From Liquidambar formosana (lineage: Eukaryota; Streptophyta; Magnoliopsida; Saxifragales; Altingiaceae): 64,000 nucleotides of DNA. The stretch spans positions 1,679,501-1,743,500 of the forward strand of contig JBBPBK010000048.1 in NCBI GenBank assembly GCA_039720395.1, in the 5' to 3' direction. A program made the position numbers and the translations under genes. The notes beneath the pieces were generated by a model. The model had not been told where the DNA came from. It saw only the letters and a list, made by a program, of their open reading frames with translations, and ran no database searches. Positions within the stretch are counted from its first letter, which is position 1. Every line of letters begins with the position of its first letter. Positions 12,301 to 23,440 of this stretch are shown here, one piece after another.

Positions 12301-15300
12301 TAAAAGAAAATGAAGAAGAAAACATCCATGCACCCCTTATCCTCCAAAGTTCAAATTTCGTGGGGTGTCTCTATTTCAAATCCAATATTCATGTCCAATT
12401 GCAATGTTGTGTTTATGTTTGTTCATTATGGTTTTAAATACATTGGCTAGTGTTGTGAGTATCAGCTTACACGAGTACACGTAGTAGGATTCATCCATAG
12501 TAATTCTACTATTCTACTACTCCTAACAAGAGGAAGATATTATTGGTCGTCCTTTGTCTAACAATTGTTGTAACACCCAAAGTATTCTTTACTTTATTTA
12601 TGGTTTAGGTTAAATATCTTTTCTTTTTGGCTCATAAAATAAGGGCGGGATGGATAAAGTGGAGAAGTGCAGTTGGAGTGTTGTGTGACAATAGAATTCC
12701 TATAAATTTGGAAGGAAAAATTTACAAGACGGCTATAAGACCGAGTCTGCTTTATGGTATGGAGTATGGAATGGTGGGCAACTAAGAAACAATGTGCAAA
12801 AAATGAGTGTTGCATAAATGAGGATGTTAAGATGGATATGTGGTAATACACAGAAAGATAAATAAGAAGTGAATGCATTTATGAGAAAGTGGGAGTAGTG
12901 CCAATTAAGGTGAAGATGAGGGAAAATTGTCTAAGGTGGTTTGATCATGTATAACGAAGACCTATGAATTCACCTATATGTAAGAGTGACTTAATTCAAG
13001 TTGAAAGCCTTCACCGATCAAGAGGAAAGCTTAAAATAACATGGCCAAAGGTGGTGAGAAAGGATATGTGTGCTAAAAATTTAACAGCAAATACGGCCCT
13101 TGATAGACTTGAATGGCGTAAACGGATTCATGTAGCTAAACCCATGTAGTGGTTTTTTTTTTTTTGTTGATAAAGTAGCTAACCCCATGTAGTTGGGAAC
13201 AAGGCTAGGTTGAGTTGAGTTAAATGTCTTTTCTTTTTCCACTCTACTCCATTTATTTATAAAAAAAAAGATGTCATTATGGTAGAATAAATAAGTGTAT
13301 TTAGTAATCGCTATAAACTATTATTTTAAATATTATTACTTAATTTAATATTAATTATACGATAATGTAGAAAGTTTTAAGTAAGAGAAGACGAAGAGCC
13401 TCAATCTCATATGGATCAAAGAAAGATTATTTCAAAAGTCATTAAGTAGTTAATATTAAAACAGAAAATTTAATTTAATTTTAAAGAAAAATCTGATAAT
13501 AGTGATTTTTGGTATTTGAAATAATTGTTCTTGAATTCTTTATATCTTACGGTTACAAGGAATTCTAAAAATATTAAAGATGATAAATATAAAAACATTC
13601 AAATTCAAATTATTTATATTTATAACTTTCTTAAAAAATATTCTACCTTTTACATCATGTATGTACAAACATGTAAAGTCAAAAACCCTTTCTTGTTCAT
13701 TCATTAAAAAACTTGGTTAGGTTACATGTTTAATGGGTCAATGGTGGGTTTGTGTATAAGAAAAAAAAAGTGCTGAATGTTTATATTTAAAGTTAGAATA
13801 CATTAAAAAGATATCACAAATAAAAGAAGTTGAATATGATATGCATAATAGTTAATGAAAATTCTTTAATTTTTGGCAAGTAATATATCAAATAGGTTAC
13901 ATGTGCATTCTTATAGATAATGATTTTTTTGAAATTGGTTACATGTGCATTCTTATAGATTACGATTAGTGTGAATCATTTGGATGCATTTGGATGGAGC
14001 ATTTAAAAATTCAATAAACATTTATAATGGGAGGAATTGAAATGAAGGGAATGTAAATTCCATCCTTTCGAAATTTCACTTTTTAGATGAGTAAAGGTAT
14101 AATGAATTTGTGGGAATGTGGGGTGGTGGCAATGGCGTTGGTGGTGACAGTGATGTTAGTGAAACCATGAGGGTAACAATGGTGGTAGCAATTCTGATAT
14201 GGTGTTGGTGATAGCACAGTGGTAGTAGCGGCAATGCGGGCAAGACAGGGGTGTGGTGGTGGTAGTAGTGGTAGTGTTAGTAGAGATGCGGTATTTACGG
14301 TAATGATGGTGGCAACGGCACAGTAGTAGAGGTGGTGGTGATGGTAGCAATGATGGTGGGGAGGCAAGATGGTGGTGGCGATAGCCGTGGTGATGGTGTT
14401 AGTATTGGGGTTGATGTGGGGATGTCAGTAGTGGCTATGCAATGGTAGTTATGTGGTGGTCTAGTTCTTCATAAGTGGGGATTTATGAAATGACATTTCG
14501 TTAGGTGAATATTGTAACGCCCCGCCCCTCCACTAGCATAATATTGTCCGCTTTGGGTTATTCCTCATGGCTTTAAAACGCGTCAAACTAGTTGGGGAGT
14601 GAAGTCTACATATACAGCGCAATCACTTTTCCTAGCTAGGCGATGTGGGATCCCGAGTATTACATTCTTCCCCCCATAGGACCACACGTCTTCGTGGGTT
14701 CAATGGTTCCCACTACGCTGCTACCACTGCCCAAAGCCACCGTCCGCCAGGCTGGATGCTCTAAGGGTGCACAGTATGGTCCAGTGTGGCCTACACAACA
14801 TGAAGCTGGTCCAACTCTGATATCAATTGTAACGTCCCCCGCACTAGCATGATATTATCCACTTTGGATTACCCTTCATAGCTTTAAAACACGTCAAACT
14901 AGTTGGGGAGCGAAGTCTACATATATAGCGCAGTCATTTTTTCTAGCCAAGCGATGTGGAATCCCAAGGTATTACAAATATTGAGAGAAGAATTTGTGCC
15001 CTCAAATTCCTCACTTTAAATTTGTTCTCAAGAGTTTGAGAGAATTGAGGATTTAGAATTTCCCATAGAGATAGAAGTAATGCAAGAATAACAATTGTTC
15101 CACTTGTTTTAATTAAATTTTGATTTCATATATGTGAGTTTTTAAAAAGTAATGTTGAGTTGGGGGAGCGGCATGGAAAATGGTGACATTTTTTTTTTCT
15201 TTTTTGAGAACTTCCAAGAAACTCTTAGGAACTCTAATTTTTTATGTTATACATTTAATAATGCTTCATGAGGTAACATTAAAAGACTTTGTAAAGTCCT

Positions 15301-18300
15301 TTTAATTTTTACTATTATATATTTCCTTTACTATTCGACTCTTAAGGTTCTTTTATATTCATCTTGCACTATTTTTATTTTATTTCAACGGAGTTCGTTG
15401 GACCCAGAGCGATGGCAAGTGCTTATTCACTCAAACAATGCGTCATGGGTTTGAGTCCAAGAATCAGCCTCTCCAAAATATGGTTAAGGTTTCCCACCAC
15501 TTACCTCTCCCAGACCCTATTATAGATCACAGCCTTGTACATTAGGTATGCCCTATCAATGAAGTTCTTCGGGTTTAAATTTAAAAAATAAAAAATATGC
15601 AAAATTTGGTTTTGCCAAATACTTCTTTGAATAATTTCAAACGATTTAATATTAGACGATCAACCTTCATGATAATAATTACACCTTTTTTTTTGGTGAC
15701 AACTGTAAACAACAAAAAAAATTATTGATAGAAAAAGTAATACAAGAAAGGATGAGAAGTCCTACAATAGGAAAGGAAAATATAAGGAAACCATAAAAGG
15801 CAATAAAACAAAATACTTAACCTTTATAAAAAAATAAAGAAAAAATCTCTCAGAACCACCAACAACCTTCCAATAAGATCTAATCACAAACAAGGAAAAT
15901 CAATAAATTCTTTAGAAATAGAAACCCAAAAAGAGGCCAAAAACTTCACCCTATCCCAAAGACACCAAATATCTTCCTCCTTTTCCTAAATTTTTTTGCA
16001 TTTCTTTCCAACCAAACAACCCAAAAAGTAGCAAGAACAATACATTTCCACCAAGTCTTAGCTTTCTTAGAAAATCAAATCCTCCTAAATCAATCACGAA
16101 CATATTAACAGCGAAACTAGGTGGAACCCAATTAAAACCAGCAATCTGAAAAATATTAAGCCACAAAAATCTCGCAACAGAACAATGAAGGAACAGATGA
16201 TCAATGCTTCTAGCCTCCCTTATGCACAAAAATACTACATCCCACATTGGTTAATTATTAAATTTGACATGCTTTCTATACTTGTTTGGGCCCTCCAATT
16301 AATAGTTTAGTTGTTAGGTTGGAAACTTAACATGGTATTAGAGCAGGGCTGGTTCTGAGTTTTTTGGGGCCCTAGGCAAACTCTTAAAATGAGGCCTTCA
16401 TACCCCTTTTTTTTTCCTTAGCACCAACATAAAATTTGTTTGCACATCCCACTTATTTTAATTTTTTGAGGTTTTAGAAAAATACAAAAGGTTTATAAGA
16501 AAATTGACCGCATAATCTACTAGAAAACATCATTTTGAACAACTTGTAGAAGAAAGTTTTTGCAAAATCTTTTGTTTAAGTGGACTTTTTGGCTAAAAAT
16601 TAAACAGAGACGTTAAATGATAAAAAAATGTACTTAAACGATAGATTTTGGAAAAAATTTCTTTGGCAAAGTTGTTCAAAATGATATTTTCTAGTAGATT
16701 ACGTAACAAATTTTCATAAAAACCTTTTATATTTTTTATAAAACATTGATAAATAAAAATTAGTGCGGTGTGCAAATAAAATTAAAGGGTTGCAATAACC
16801 ATGCTCTTTGGAAAAAAAGGAAAAAAAAAACTAAGCCTACTACAAGGGTTAGTTCCAAAGTGGGGCCCTAATTTTTTAACCAAAATATGGGGCCCAAGGC
16901 GGCCGCCTTGCTCGCCTACCCTCAGAACCGGCCTCGTATCAGAGCCTATTGTTGTTGTTGTTGTCAGTCTTGGGCCTATTTTGTTCATGAGCCCATATTT
17001 GTTGCCCACATAATAGGCAAGTTGTTGTCTTGTTAGGCCTACACATGAGGGGGAGTGTTGGGAAGTCCCACGTGCTACATCGATTAAATATTAAGTTTAT
17101 TATGGCTTCATATACCTATTTGGGTCCTCCACCTGATAGCTTAGGCTATTAGGTTAGAAACCTAACATGTTATTAGAGCATGTTGTTCTTGGGCCGTTTC
17201 ATTTGTGAGTCTGTCTTTGTTGTCCACATGACAGGCCCTGTTTCTATCGTGTTAGTCCTGCGCACGAGGGGGAATGTTGAAAAAATACAACATCCCACAT
17301 CGGTTAATTTTAAATTTGACATTGCTTCATATACTTGTTTGGGCCCTCCATTTATAGCTTAGGCTATTAGGTTGGAAACTTAACACACATGATGCACCAC
17401 TAAGGGAGCACAGCATAGGAAGGTCTCCTTCGCTAAATCAAATCATTAGTATTGATCTTTAGTATTGATCTTCCTATGAGGAACAATCCAAGAAAAAATC
17501 TGAACTTTTAAAGGCACTCTTGATTTCCAAATCATCTTGAAAGGAGGAAAAGGGGCAACATTGGAATCATCAATTAAAACTTCCATGAAGGATTTACAAG
17601 AAAAAGTACCAAAAAGAGTGGGATCCAATATCTTCTATCTGGGGAAGACTCTTAATGCAACACCCTTGAGAAGAAATATAAGAGAAGATAACTCCAGGGC
17701 CTCCCTATCATTAAGATTTCTAAAATAATTACAATAATGTTACAATTATACTAAATTAGAATAATATTTATTCTTTAAAAAAACACATACGTAGCATTCG
17801 CCTCTACAAGTACATTTAAGGACTGAGTTATCAGATCTTTGAACACAGAGTATTAACTGATAGCTGATCAAAAGGAATATTAACTGATAGGTAACAGTGG
17901 ATGGGTCTGTATCTGTACCATATAGGCTTTATTGGTTCATATTAGCCAATGTGGTCAAGTAGTCGCTGATATGACACAGTATCATTTTGACTTTCTGTTT
18001 CAGCATAAATTAGTATCCGACTCTTTTTCCTTTTTTTTATTTATATTAAATCCTTTTGAAATCGAGTTTTAATATTTTATGAGGCCCAAAGATCTGATTC
18101 TGATTTAAGGTAGAATCATTCTTTTTTCAATCTCAATTTCTTACTTAACTTTACAAATTTAAAAGGTTATTTATAGGAATTATGCATGCATGATTGGGTA
18201 TCTAATTTATTTCTTTATATGGAGAATTTTAATATCTTTATTGAGTATAATTTTTTATCAAATATATTTATTGAGTATAATATTTATATTCCCCCCTCCC

Positions 18301-21300
18301 CCCCCCCCCCCCCCCCCCCAAAGAAAAAGAAGAGAATTTATTATTGTGATTCCAAATTACCGTTCTTCAATTCTGCAACCAATGTCGCGATCCATACAGA
18401 CTGTGAATGTGGCTTTGCAACTCCAGCATGAAAAGGATCAAGCTTGAATTTTTTTTTTTTTTTTTTTCCTTTATGTATTTGTTTCCTCTGGGGCATTCCT
18501 ACTTTTTGCTCCTTCAACCTACACATGTTTTCTTGGCAGTCTTTATACTTCTTATGATCAAAACCATATTAATTAGCTTATTTATTGACCTATTTGACTA
18601 CTTAATAGTTCTCACATATGCTCATTTTGCACCTTACAAATATGTTTGTTTGTATGTTTTGTGTTTGTGAAACTTAAAGTTCTTTCATGATGATTTGCAG
18701 GTTGACCATGAAGATTCCGTTGCTCTAGATGTTGAAGCTGATCGAGCTACCCTTTGTCGTCGAGGGGACCATTATCCTATTCTTGATGAACAAATTGGAA
18801 TTAAATGCAAATTTTGTTCTTTTGTGGAAGTGGAGATTGATCATATTCTCCCATCATTTGTAAGTCATGCAATCATTTCTTATTAATGTTCAAATAAATA
18901 AACATTGCTTATGTTGGATGAGGGGCAATTATGCAGTGTTGGTCCCTCTAAGCAAAGTCCTGGGAGGGGTGAGCTGGACATGGTCTAACTTTTGTTTTTT
19001 GAAAGTGGCTGCTCTCATGATTTTGACATGCGTCTTTGCACTTGGTAGCCTGTGATTTGTACCATTGCACTAGACAATGGCCCCTTCACTAGAACTATTT
19101 TTATGTGCAATAAAATGCATTAAATTTCTGAGGGTTTTAACTGTGATCAAATAATTAATATTAAAGCAAGGAAGTTATTTTTCACAGGCATGCAGTGATT
19201 TCTGCTGCTTTACATAATTACATCCCAAATTTTGATTTGATCAGGCTAAGTTTGAACAGTGCCTGCCAACAACCTGCCCATTCAAGCAGGTTTGGTTTTG
19301 TTATTGGACCCAATTTTACAAATAGTTTTGTTCCTGCTTGTAATTGACCCGTTGCCAGTTCCACATAGAATCATGTCAATTGGAAACAGAATATAAAATG
19401 AGCTTTTGACCTGATGGTGCAATCTTTCTTGAACTTGGAGAGGATAATAATTGTAATGGATGGGATATATTTAGCTATAACATTGAGTTGGATATTTGTA
19501 TTCTTGTAGTTCTTCCACATGTCAATTTGAATGACTCAAATATAGTCATGGCATTAGTTGGAGAAGCATGGCCAAAAAGGATACATATGGCGAACCCCTA
19601 ATTTGGGAAAAGGCTTTTTTCATTGGGTTTGTGTATGTTAATTTGAACAAGTTAAGATAAAACTCCAATTTATCATTCATCTTTCACCTCTTTTTAAATT
19701 TTTTTTTTTGAATAAAATTTATAATATATATATATATATATTTTGCAAGTATTCATCTTTGACCTCTTGTCTCTGCTTTCCAGATGCTATGTTTTTAACT
19801 TGCTGAGATAGGAGTCAAACCTCAAATATCTGATTCTTTTTGAACTTGGTTTTGCATATTAAAGAGTAGGCATGTCTGGGGAAGATACGACAGGAAAGAC
19901 TCTGGCAAAGTGGACCACACTATTTTTGATGAGCTGCAGTTCCAAGACTTTGGTTGTGAATCCCAGTCTGGTTGTGATCCCTGTCTTCATGCCAAAGGCA
20001 CAGTTTGGGATATTATTCCTGGTATTGAAAATAGTATGTATCCCCATCAACGTGAAGGCTTTGAATTTATTTGGAAAAATATAGCTGGTGGAATTTATCT
20101 TGATGAGCTGAAGAAGTCAACCCGTTTTGATGGTGGGAGTGGATGTGTTATATCACATGCTCCTGGAACAGGAAAAACCCGTCTGACCATATTCTTTCTC
20201 CAGACATACATGGAATTATATCCGACATGCAGACCAGTCATTATTGCTCCTCGTACCATGCTGCTTACCTGGGAAGAAGAGTTCCGAAAATGGAATGTTG
20301 GCATTCCATTTCACAATCTGAACAAGCCAGAGTTCTCTGGCAAGGAAAATGTGCTAGCTGTTCATTTATTGAGGAGAGCTGGACACCAGGACCGAAGCTT
20401 GAAATCTATGCGTATGGTGAAGTTGTACTCCTGGAGAAAGGATAAAAGCATTCTGGGGATCAGCTACAGACTTTTTGAAAAACTTGTTGGAGGAGGACAA
20501 GTGGCTGTTGGAGAAGGTAAGAGGAAAAGGGAAGTACATCATTGCAATGAAGGTGATGAGATTAGGAAAATTCTCCTTGAGCTTCCAGGTCTTTTAGTTC
20601 TTGATGAAGGGCACACTCCTCGCAATGACCAAAGTCTCATCTGGAAGGCTTTGTCAAAAATTGAAACAGAAAAGCGCATCATCCTCTCAGGAACTCCTTT
20701 CCAGAATAATTTTAGTGAGCTCTATAATACACTCTGTTTGGTGAGACCAAAGTTTGCAGACACCATCCTGTCTAAGAAGTATGGAGATTTCCGAAATAAG
20801 CGTGGACGGAAAAGTAGTGCAGTGAGGGGTAAATGGGCTTCTTTGACCAATTCTATTGGCAAAGATGCTGATGATAAAGTAGAGGAACTTAGAGCTATGA
20901 TCGACCCATTTGTTCATGTACACAAAGGCACCATCCTTCAAGAAAATCTTCCTGGATTGAGGGACTCTCTGGTTTTTTTACAGCCAGCCCCTTTTCAGAA
21001 GAGACTCCTTGAAGGTATTCAAGGAACGAGGAACCCGTTTGAACTCGGATATTTTGTGTCGTTGATCTCTGTCCATCCCTCGCTGTTTCCTGAGTGTTGT
21101 TTATCTGAAAAAGAAGAATTTTCTGTTGACAAAGATAAATTAAAAAAGCTTAGATTGAATCCCGATGCAGGAGTTAAAACAAAATTCCTCATAGAACTCA
21201 TCCGACTCTGTGAGACAATGAAGGAGAAGGTTTTGGTTTTCAGTCAATATCTTGATCCATTGACCTTCATAAGGGACCTGCTTGAATCTCAAGGGAAGAA

Positions 21301-21793
21301 GGTGTTGTATATGGATGGACAACTTGATGTAAAGCAGCGCCAATCCTCAATTAATGTCTTCAATGATTCAACAAGTGAGGTGATGGTATTACTTGCATCT
21401 ACAAAAGCATGTTCTGAAGGGATAAATCTAGTTGGGGCTTCAAGAGTGGTTCTGCTTGACGTTGTTTGGAATCCATCAGTAGAAAGGCAAGCTATAAGCC
21501 GGGCATACAGGCTTGGTCAGAAAAAAGTTGTATACATTTACCATCTTATTACATCTGGGACAATGGAAGGGGAGAAATATTGCAGACAGGCTCAGAAGGA
21601 CCGGTTATCTGAGTTGGTGTTTTCTTCTGTAGACAGGGACCGCAATGGGCAGAAAATCTCGTCCACTGTCTCGGATGATAAAATCTTGGAAGAGATGGTT
21701 CAACATGACAAGCTTAAATTAATGTTTGAAAAGATAATTTACCAACCGAAAGAGTCGAACTTAATTGAGACTTTCAGTTTGGTTGATCTCTAG
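6357..21793 (+). CDS. CLSY: CLASSY 3/4-like SNF2 chromatin remodeller (RdDM)
   Basis: Three exons: 6357-8489, 18701-18859 and 19865-21793, all joined in phase 0, giving about 1,406 codons. The start is ATG 6357 (MDYSLPIAKRTR); the open frame just upstream has only a non-ATG codon. Exon 1 encodes an acidic, repeat-rich N-terminus of 711 residues. Exon 2 has a CxxC (CKFC) after a RRGDH motif. Exon 3 holds the helicase: Walker A GTGKT at about residue 865, DEGH (motif II) at about 1011, SGTPFQNN (motif III), then SEGINL and SRAYRLGQ in the C-terminal lobe. In Arabidopsis, CLSY proteins direct Pol IV to loci for 24-nt siRNA production and RNA-directed DNA methylation, in the nucleus. The helicase sequence fits the CLSY/DRD1 branch rather than generic SNF2. 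CLSY3/4 versus CLSY1/2 is my judgement from the N-terminus. No stop or frameshift is seen. The first acceptor (gatttgcag) is good; the second (tattaaag) is weak but is the only nearby one in phase. Confidence 0.9.
7030..7842 (+). repeat. In-frame tandem repeats in the acidic N-terminus of CLASSY
   Basis: Three successive units begin with GDLKKSESVSDVKFVD (7033), GDLEESESVSDVQFVD (7389) and GDLKESDSVNDVQFVD (7611). Each runs through DVDDN, a KRG...GG(K/E)ET motif, GxGSxR and an INV(T/P) ending. The first unit is longer, about 356 nt, because of an extra acidic insert; the second is 222 nt. All keep the frame, so the unit seems to have been duplicated within the exon. Disordered acidic repeats of this kind are a fast-changing part of the protein. 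Confidence 0.85.
8079..8206 (+). repeat. 25-residue duplication carrying a KRKR basic cluster
   Basis: Two copies of a 75-bp unit encode VGGKDEGELGKPTKRKR, at 8079 and 8154. The basic KRKR cluster would suit a nuclear localisation signal, as expected for a chromatin protein. The duplication keeps the frame. Confidence 0.75.
9480..11480 (-). mobile_element. L1-type LINE fragment, 5'-truncated and decayed
   Basis: Reading the minus strand, 11450-11240 resembles the region after the reverse transcriptase catalytic box. At 11229-10942 it encodes the thumb/connection (LYLSKGGRLTVIKSTL), and at 10467-10114 the C-terminal zf-RVT-like part (WKYQ...GTFSLNSF, then NKFLTIDDLVRR). Stops and frameshifts interrupt it, so it is dead. 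A SINE is inserted at 9875-10028. The 5' half of the element is missing. Confidence 0.75.
9875..10028 (+). mobile_element. SINE with 13-bp target duplication, nested in the LINE
   Basis: The 154-bp insert carries tRNA-like promoter boxes (catggtagcctactggc and gatctcgagttcaagc) and ends in an A-rich tail. It is flanked by aatttggaagcac (9862-9874) and aatttgggagcac (10029-10041), a 13-bp target duplication with one mismatch, as expected for LINE-driven insertion. Confidence 0.75.
11635..11896. mobile_element. Stowaway-like MITE
   Basis: The ends CTCCCTCCGTCCCAC and GTGGGACAGAGGGAG are inverted repeats of the Stowaway consensus. They are flanked by TA on both sides (11633-11634, 11897-11898). 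The length is 262 bp, with no coding sequence. Stowaways are mobilised by Tc1/mariner transposases. Confidence 0.85.
12640..13215 (+). mobile_element. RTE-type LINE 3' end
   Basis: With frame jumps, the plus strand spells the conserved C-terminal end of plant RTE-like reverse transcriptases: KTAIRPSLLYG, then MRMLRWICG-like, KMRENCLRWFDHV, RSDLIQVE, and finally DRLEWRKRIHVAKP. It ends at the typical CCCATGTAGTTGGGA motif. Stops interrupt the frame and the 5' part is absent. Confidence 0.75.
14080..14470. repeat. GGT/GTGAT-rich degenerate minisatellite
   Basis: The plus strand is a long run of ggtggtgg, gatggtg and gtagtag variants with no fixed period. A similar tract occurs at 43660-44060. 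The His/Pro/Thr-rich open frames on its minus strand are a by-product of the repeat. Confidence 0.7.
14513..14976 (-). mobile_element. Complete TRIM element
   Basis: Two LTRs, 14513-14664 (152 bp) and 14828-14976 (149 bp), start TGTAACG and end ATTACA. The flanking target duplication is a perfect AATAT (14508-14512 and 14977-14981). The 163-bp interior has ttgatatcagagttgg on the minus strand next to the right LTR (tRNA-Met-type primer-binding site) and a G-rich polypurine tract next to the left LTR, so the element points left. At 464 bp and with no genes it is a terminal-repeat retrotransposon in miniature. Confidence 0.9.
15390..15600 (+). mobile_element. tRNA-derived SINE
   Basis: The segment has a tRNA-like A box (gcgatggcaagtgctta) and a B box (gggtttgagtcc) about 35 bases apart, followed by a SINE-like body ending in an AT-rich tail. 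No clear target duplication was found. Confidence 0.5.
16223..17385 (+). mobile_element. Tandem TRIM array with three LTRs
   Basis: Three related LTRs of 110-112 bp lie at 16223-16332, 17056-17167 and 17275-17385. Each contains a CCCAC(A/G)T...GGTTA core and ends in TTAACA or CTAACA. LTR1 is followed by tggtattagagcag and LTR2 by tgttattagagcat, both tRNA-Met-type primer-binding sites. LTR2 and LTR3 are each preceded by a polypurine tract (gagggggag, gaggggga). LTR-internal-LTR-internal-LTR suggests unequal recombination between two copies. No clean target duplication is visible outside. Confidence 0.75.
16344..16936. mobile_element. hAT-type MITE inserted in the TRIM primer-binding site
   Basis: The inverted ends are CAGGGCTGGTTCTGAG and CTCAGAACCGGCCTCG. 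They are flanked by an 8-bp target duplication with one mismatch, TATTAGAG (16336-16343) and TATCAGAG (16937-16944). The 593-bp interior has short GGGGCCC-rich subterminal blocks near both ends and no transposase. The insertion lies inside the primer-binding site of TRIM LTR1. Confidence 0.85.
18291..18319. repeat. Poly-C tract (28 of 29 bases)
   Basis: One T interrupts an otherwise pure C run near the 3' end of CLASSY intron 1, about 380 bases before the acceptor. It is one of five long C/G homopolymers in this window. Confidence 0.9.
18925..19090 (-). repeat. SINE-like remnant in CLASSY intron 2
   Basis: On the minus strand the layout resembles plant Au-type SINEs, ending in a segment whose plus-strand form is gggaggggtgagctggac. 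It is diverged and has no visible target duplication. The rest of intron 2 (18860-19864) holds only a (TA)n run at about 19725-19741. Confidence 0.4.
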
Positions 21794-23440
21794 CAAATAC
21801 CAGATGGAAATTTTGTTACTGTAGCGACCCCTCACCATCTGACATTGGGAGCAGAAATCCTTTTGTATGGACTGATGCAGAATGGTATGTTCCTAAATAC
21901 GAAGCGCTTGTTATTCCTCTCGTCTGTAAATGGCTTGTTCTGTTGTCTGATCTTTATTGATGCAACTGCTGAAACAGATTTCAGTATTTATGGCTTGTGC
22001 TAAAATTTGGTGTATGTCACTGATTTTTCATTATTCTTGTTTTTTACCCCTCGTGGGGCACCCATATGCCAATAGTCAACAACTTGTTGTGAATATAACC
22101 ACTTTTTATTTCTTGAAAGATGTCTGGAGATCTGTTGATCTCAATTAAACAGGAAACGAATATTTGTTTTGTTTTGTTTTTTGTTTTTTTTGCTAAAGAA
22201 TTCTTGTTATATATTTAAATATATTTAAATGTACAGATCTTTTGGTTAGGAAGGACCATCACATCCTAAACCTTGCAGATGTGCCTCAAATCCTTATTGT
22301 CTAGTCATTAAACCGTAAACTCTATCCATATCAATCCAAGACAAGATTTATTTTGTAAAAAGAAGCAGATTTGAAAACACATAAGCTAAAATATTTCTAC
22401 TGTACCAACTGTGCCTGACATAATAATATAATACCCTTGGTACTCAGAGTAGAGATGAGCAAATCAATTACTCAAATTTTTTCTTTAGCTTCATACTTTA
22501 AGTTCACATGTTATTCCAATCTGAGGTGGGTTGTGATTCTGGCATGAAGTTAAATGACGATTTGGAGTACATGCAGAAGAAGAAGAGTGAGAGAAAGGTA
22601 TGAGGGGAAAAAAGTGAAGAATGAGAGAAAGTTATGAGGGGAAAACATGAACAGAATTCATCCTTTGTATGAGGGGAAAAAGTGATGAAAGAGAAACATA
22701 CGAGGGGGAAAAAGGAACTAGATTCATCCATTGTACTGTAATCAAGTCATTAGAAACCAATTTAAAACCAAACCAGCTTGCTAAGGATCTCATGCATTCG
22801 GTATTCCCAACTGCCTTAACCAGTATAATTAACTTTAGAGTTAGATTTCTCCTTAATGAAATAAGGTTTTACTTCACTGTGCTTGGTTCTATGATTTTGA
22901 ATTGAATTGCTAGGCTAGATATTATATTGTCCGGTATTTTAAAGTTGCCAGGTAGCTCACCTGGTAAACACTATTGAGCTTATACCAAAGACCAGGTTCA
23001 AGTATCAAACCACGCTTCACCACCTTCACCTCTTTGGTCTTTTTTATTTTTATTTTTATTTTTTATCTTGGGAGAGAAAGGGGGGGGGGGGGGTTGGGAA
23101 CACATATGTTCAGGATAGGTTAATAAAACCTTACACTGGGAACTAATTCTCACAAAATAATCTTCGACCAGGAAATTCACATGGAATATGACCCATTGAC
23201 CCATAGCCATCTTTAAAACTTGACCTAACTACGTTTGAATCTGATCAGAGTACAACCTGAACGATACACAAAAAATACTAGGAAGGGTTTATAATTGTAG
23301 ACAACTTTAACCTTTTAGATTCTGTGTTCATGAGTCTGTTTTACTAGAAAAATTTGTTATGCTTCTTATGTTGTCAGAGATAAGCATGTATTTATCAATG
23401 TTTTCGATTTGAAGATGAATTCTGATTTCTCTTCTATCAA
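21794..23440. other. CLASSY 3' UTR and downstream spacer
   Basis: The 3' UTR probably covers the first few hundred bases after TAG 21793; the polyadenylation site cannot be fixed. A degenerate minisatellite with a tatgaggggaaaa core, about four copies, lies at about 22590-22715. A tRNA-like SINE piece (ggtagctcacctggtaaac, then accaggttcaagt) lies at about 22942-23035. A 14-base G run is at 23080-23093. Confidence 0.5.

Larger units (their letters stand above)
15690..17740 (-). mobile_element. L1-type LINE 3' fragment split by a TRIM insertion
   Basis: Two pieces, 17740-17386 and 16222-15690 on the minus strand, join to one zf-RVT-like C-terminus: MIWKSRVPLKVQIFSWIV, INTNDL-like, PSYAVL, WCIM, then IREARSIDHLFLHC and onward. 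The break between WCIM and IREARSIDHL holds the TRIM array at 16223-17385. Stops are present and the 5' part is missing. Confidence 0.75.
8490..18700 (+). other. CLASSY intron 1, 10.2 kb, transposon-filled
   Basis: Donor ATG|gtaggt at 8490, acceptor gatttgcag ending at 18700. Inside are an L1 LINE fragment with a nested SINE, a Stowaway MITE, an RTE LINE 3' end, a complete TRIM, a SINE, and a second L1 fragment split by a TRIM array that is itself split by a hAT element. Stretches with nothing recognised are 8490-9390, 11900-12560, 13220-14080, 14980-15390 and 17740-18280. A (TA)n tract is at about 9342-9364. A SINE-like piece with a tRNA-like gattcaaaccgggc box lies at about 9395-9475. A GC-rich hairpin lies at about 12250-12290. 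Confidence 0.85.

Noticed and set aside
14083..14367. His/Pro/Thr-rich minus-strand open frame
   Set aside because: It is produced by the GGT-rich minisatellite on the plus strand; same for 43869-44132.
15390..15480. Possible tRNA genes here and at 22942, 25987 and 9890
   Set aside because: Only A- and B-box-like words are present; no cloverleaf arms can be formed, and A-rich tails mark them as SINEs.
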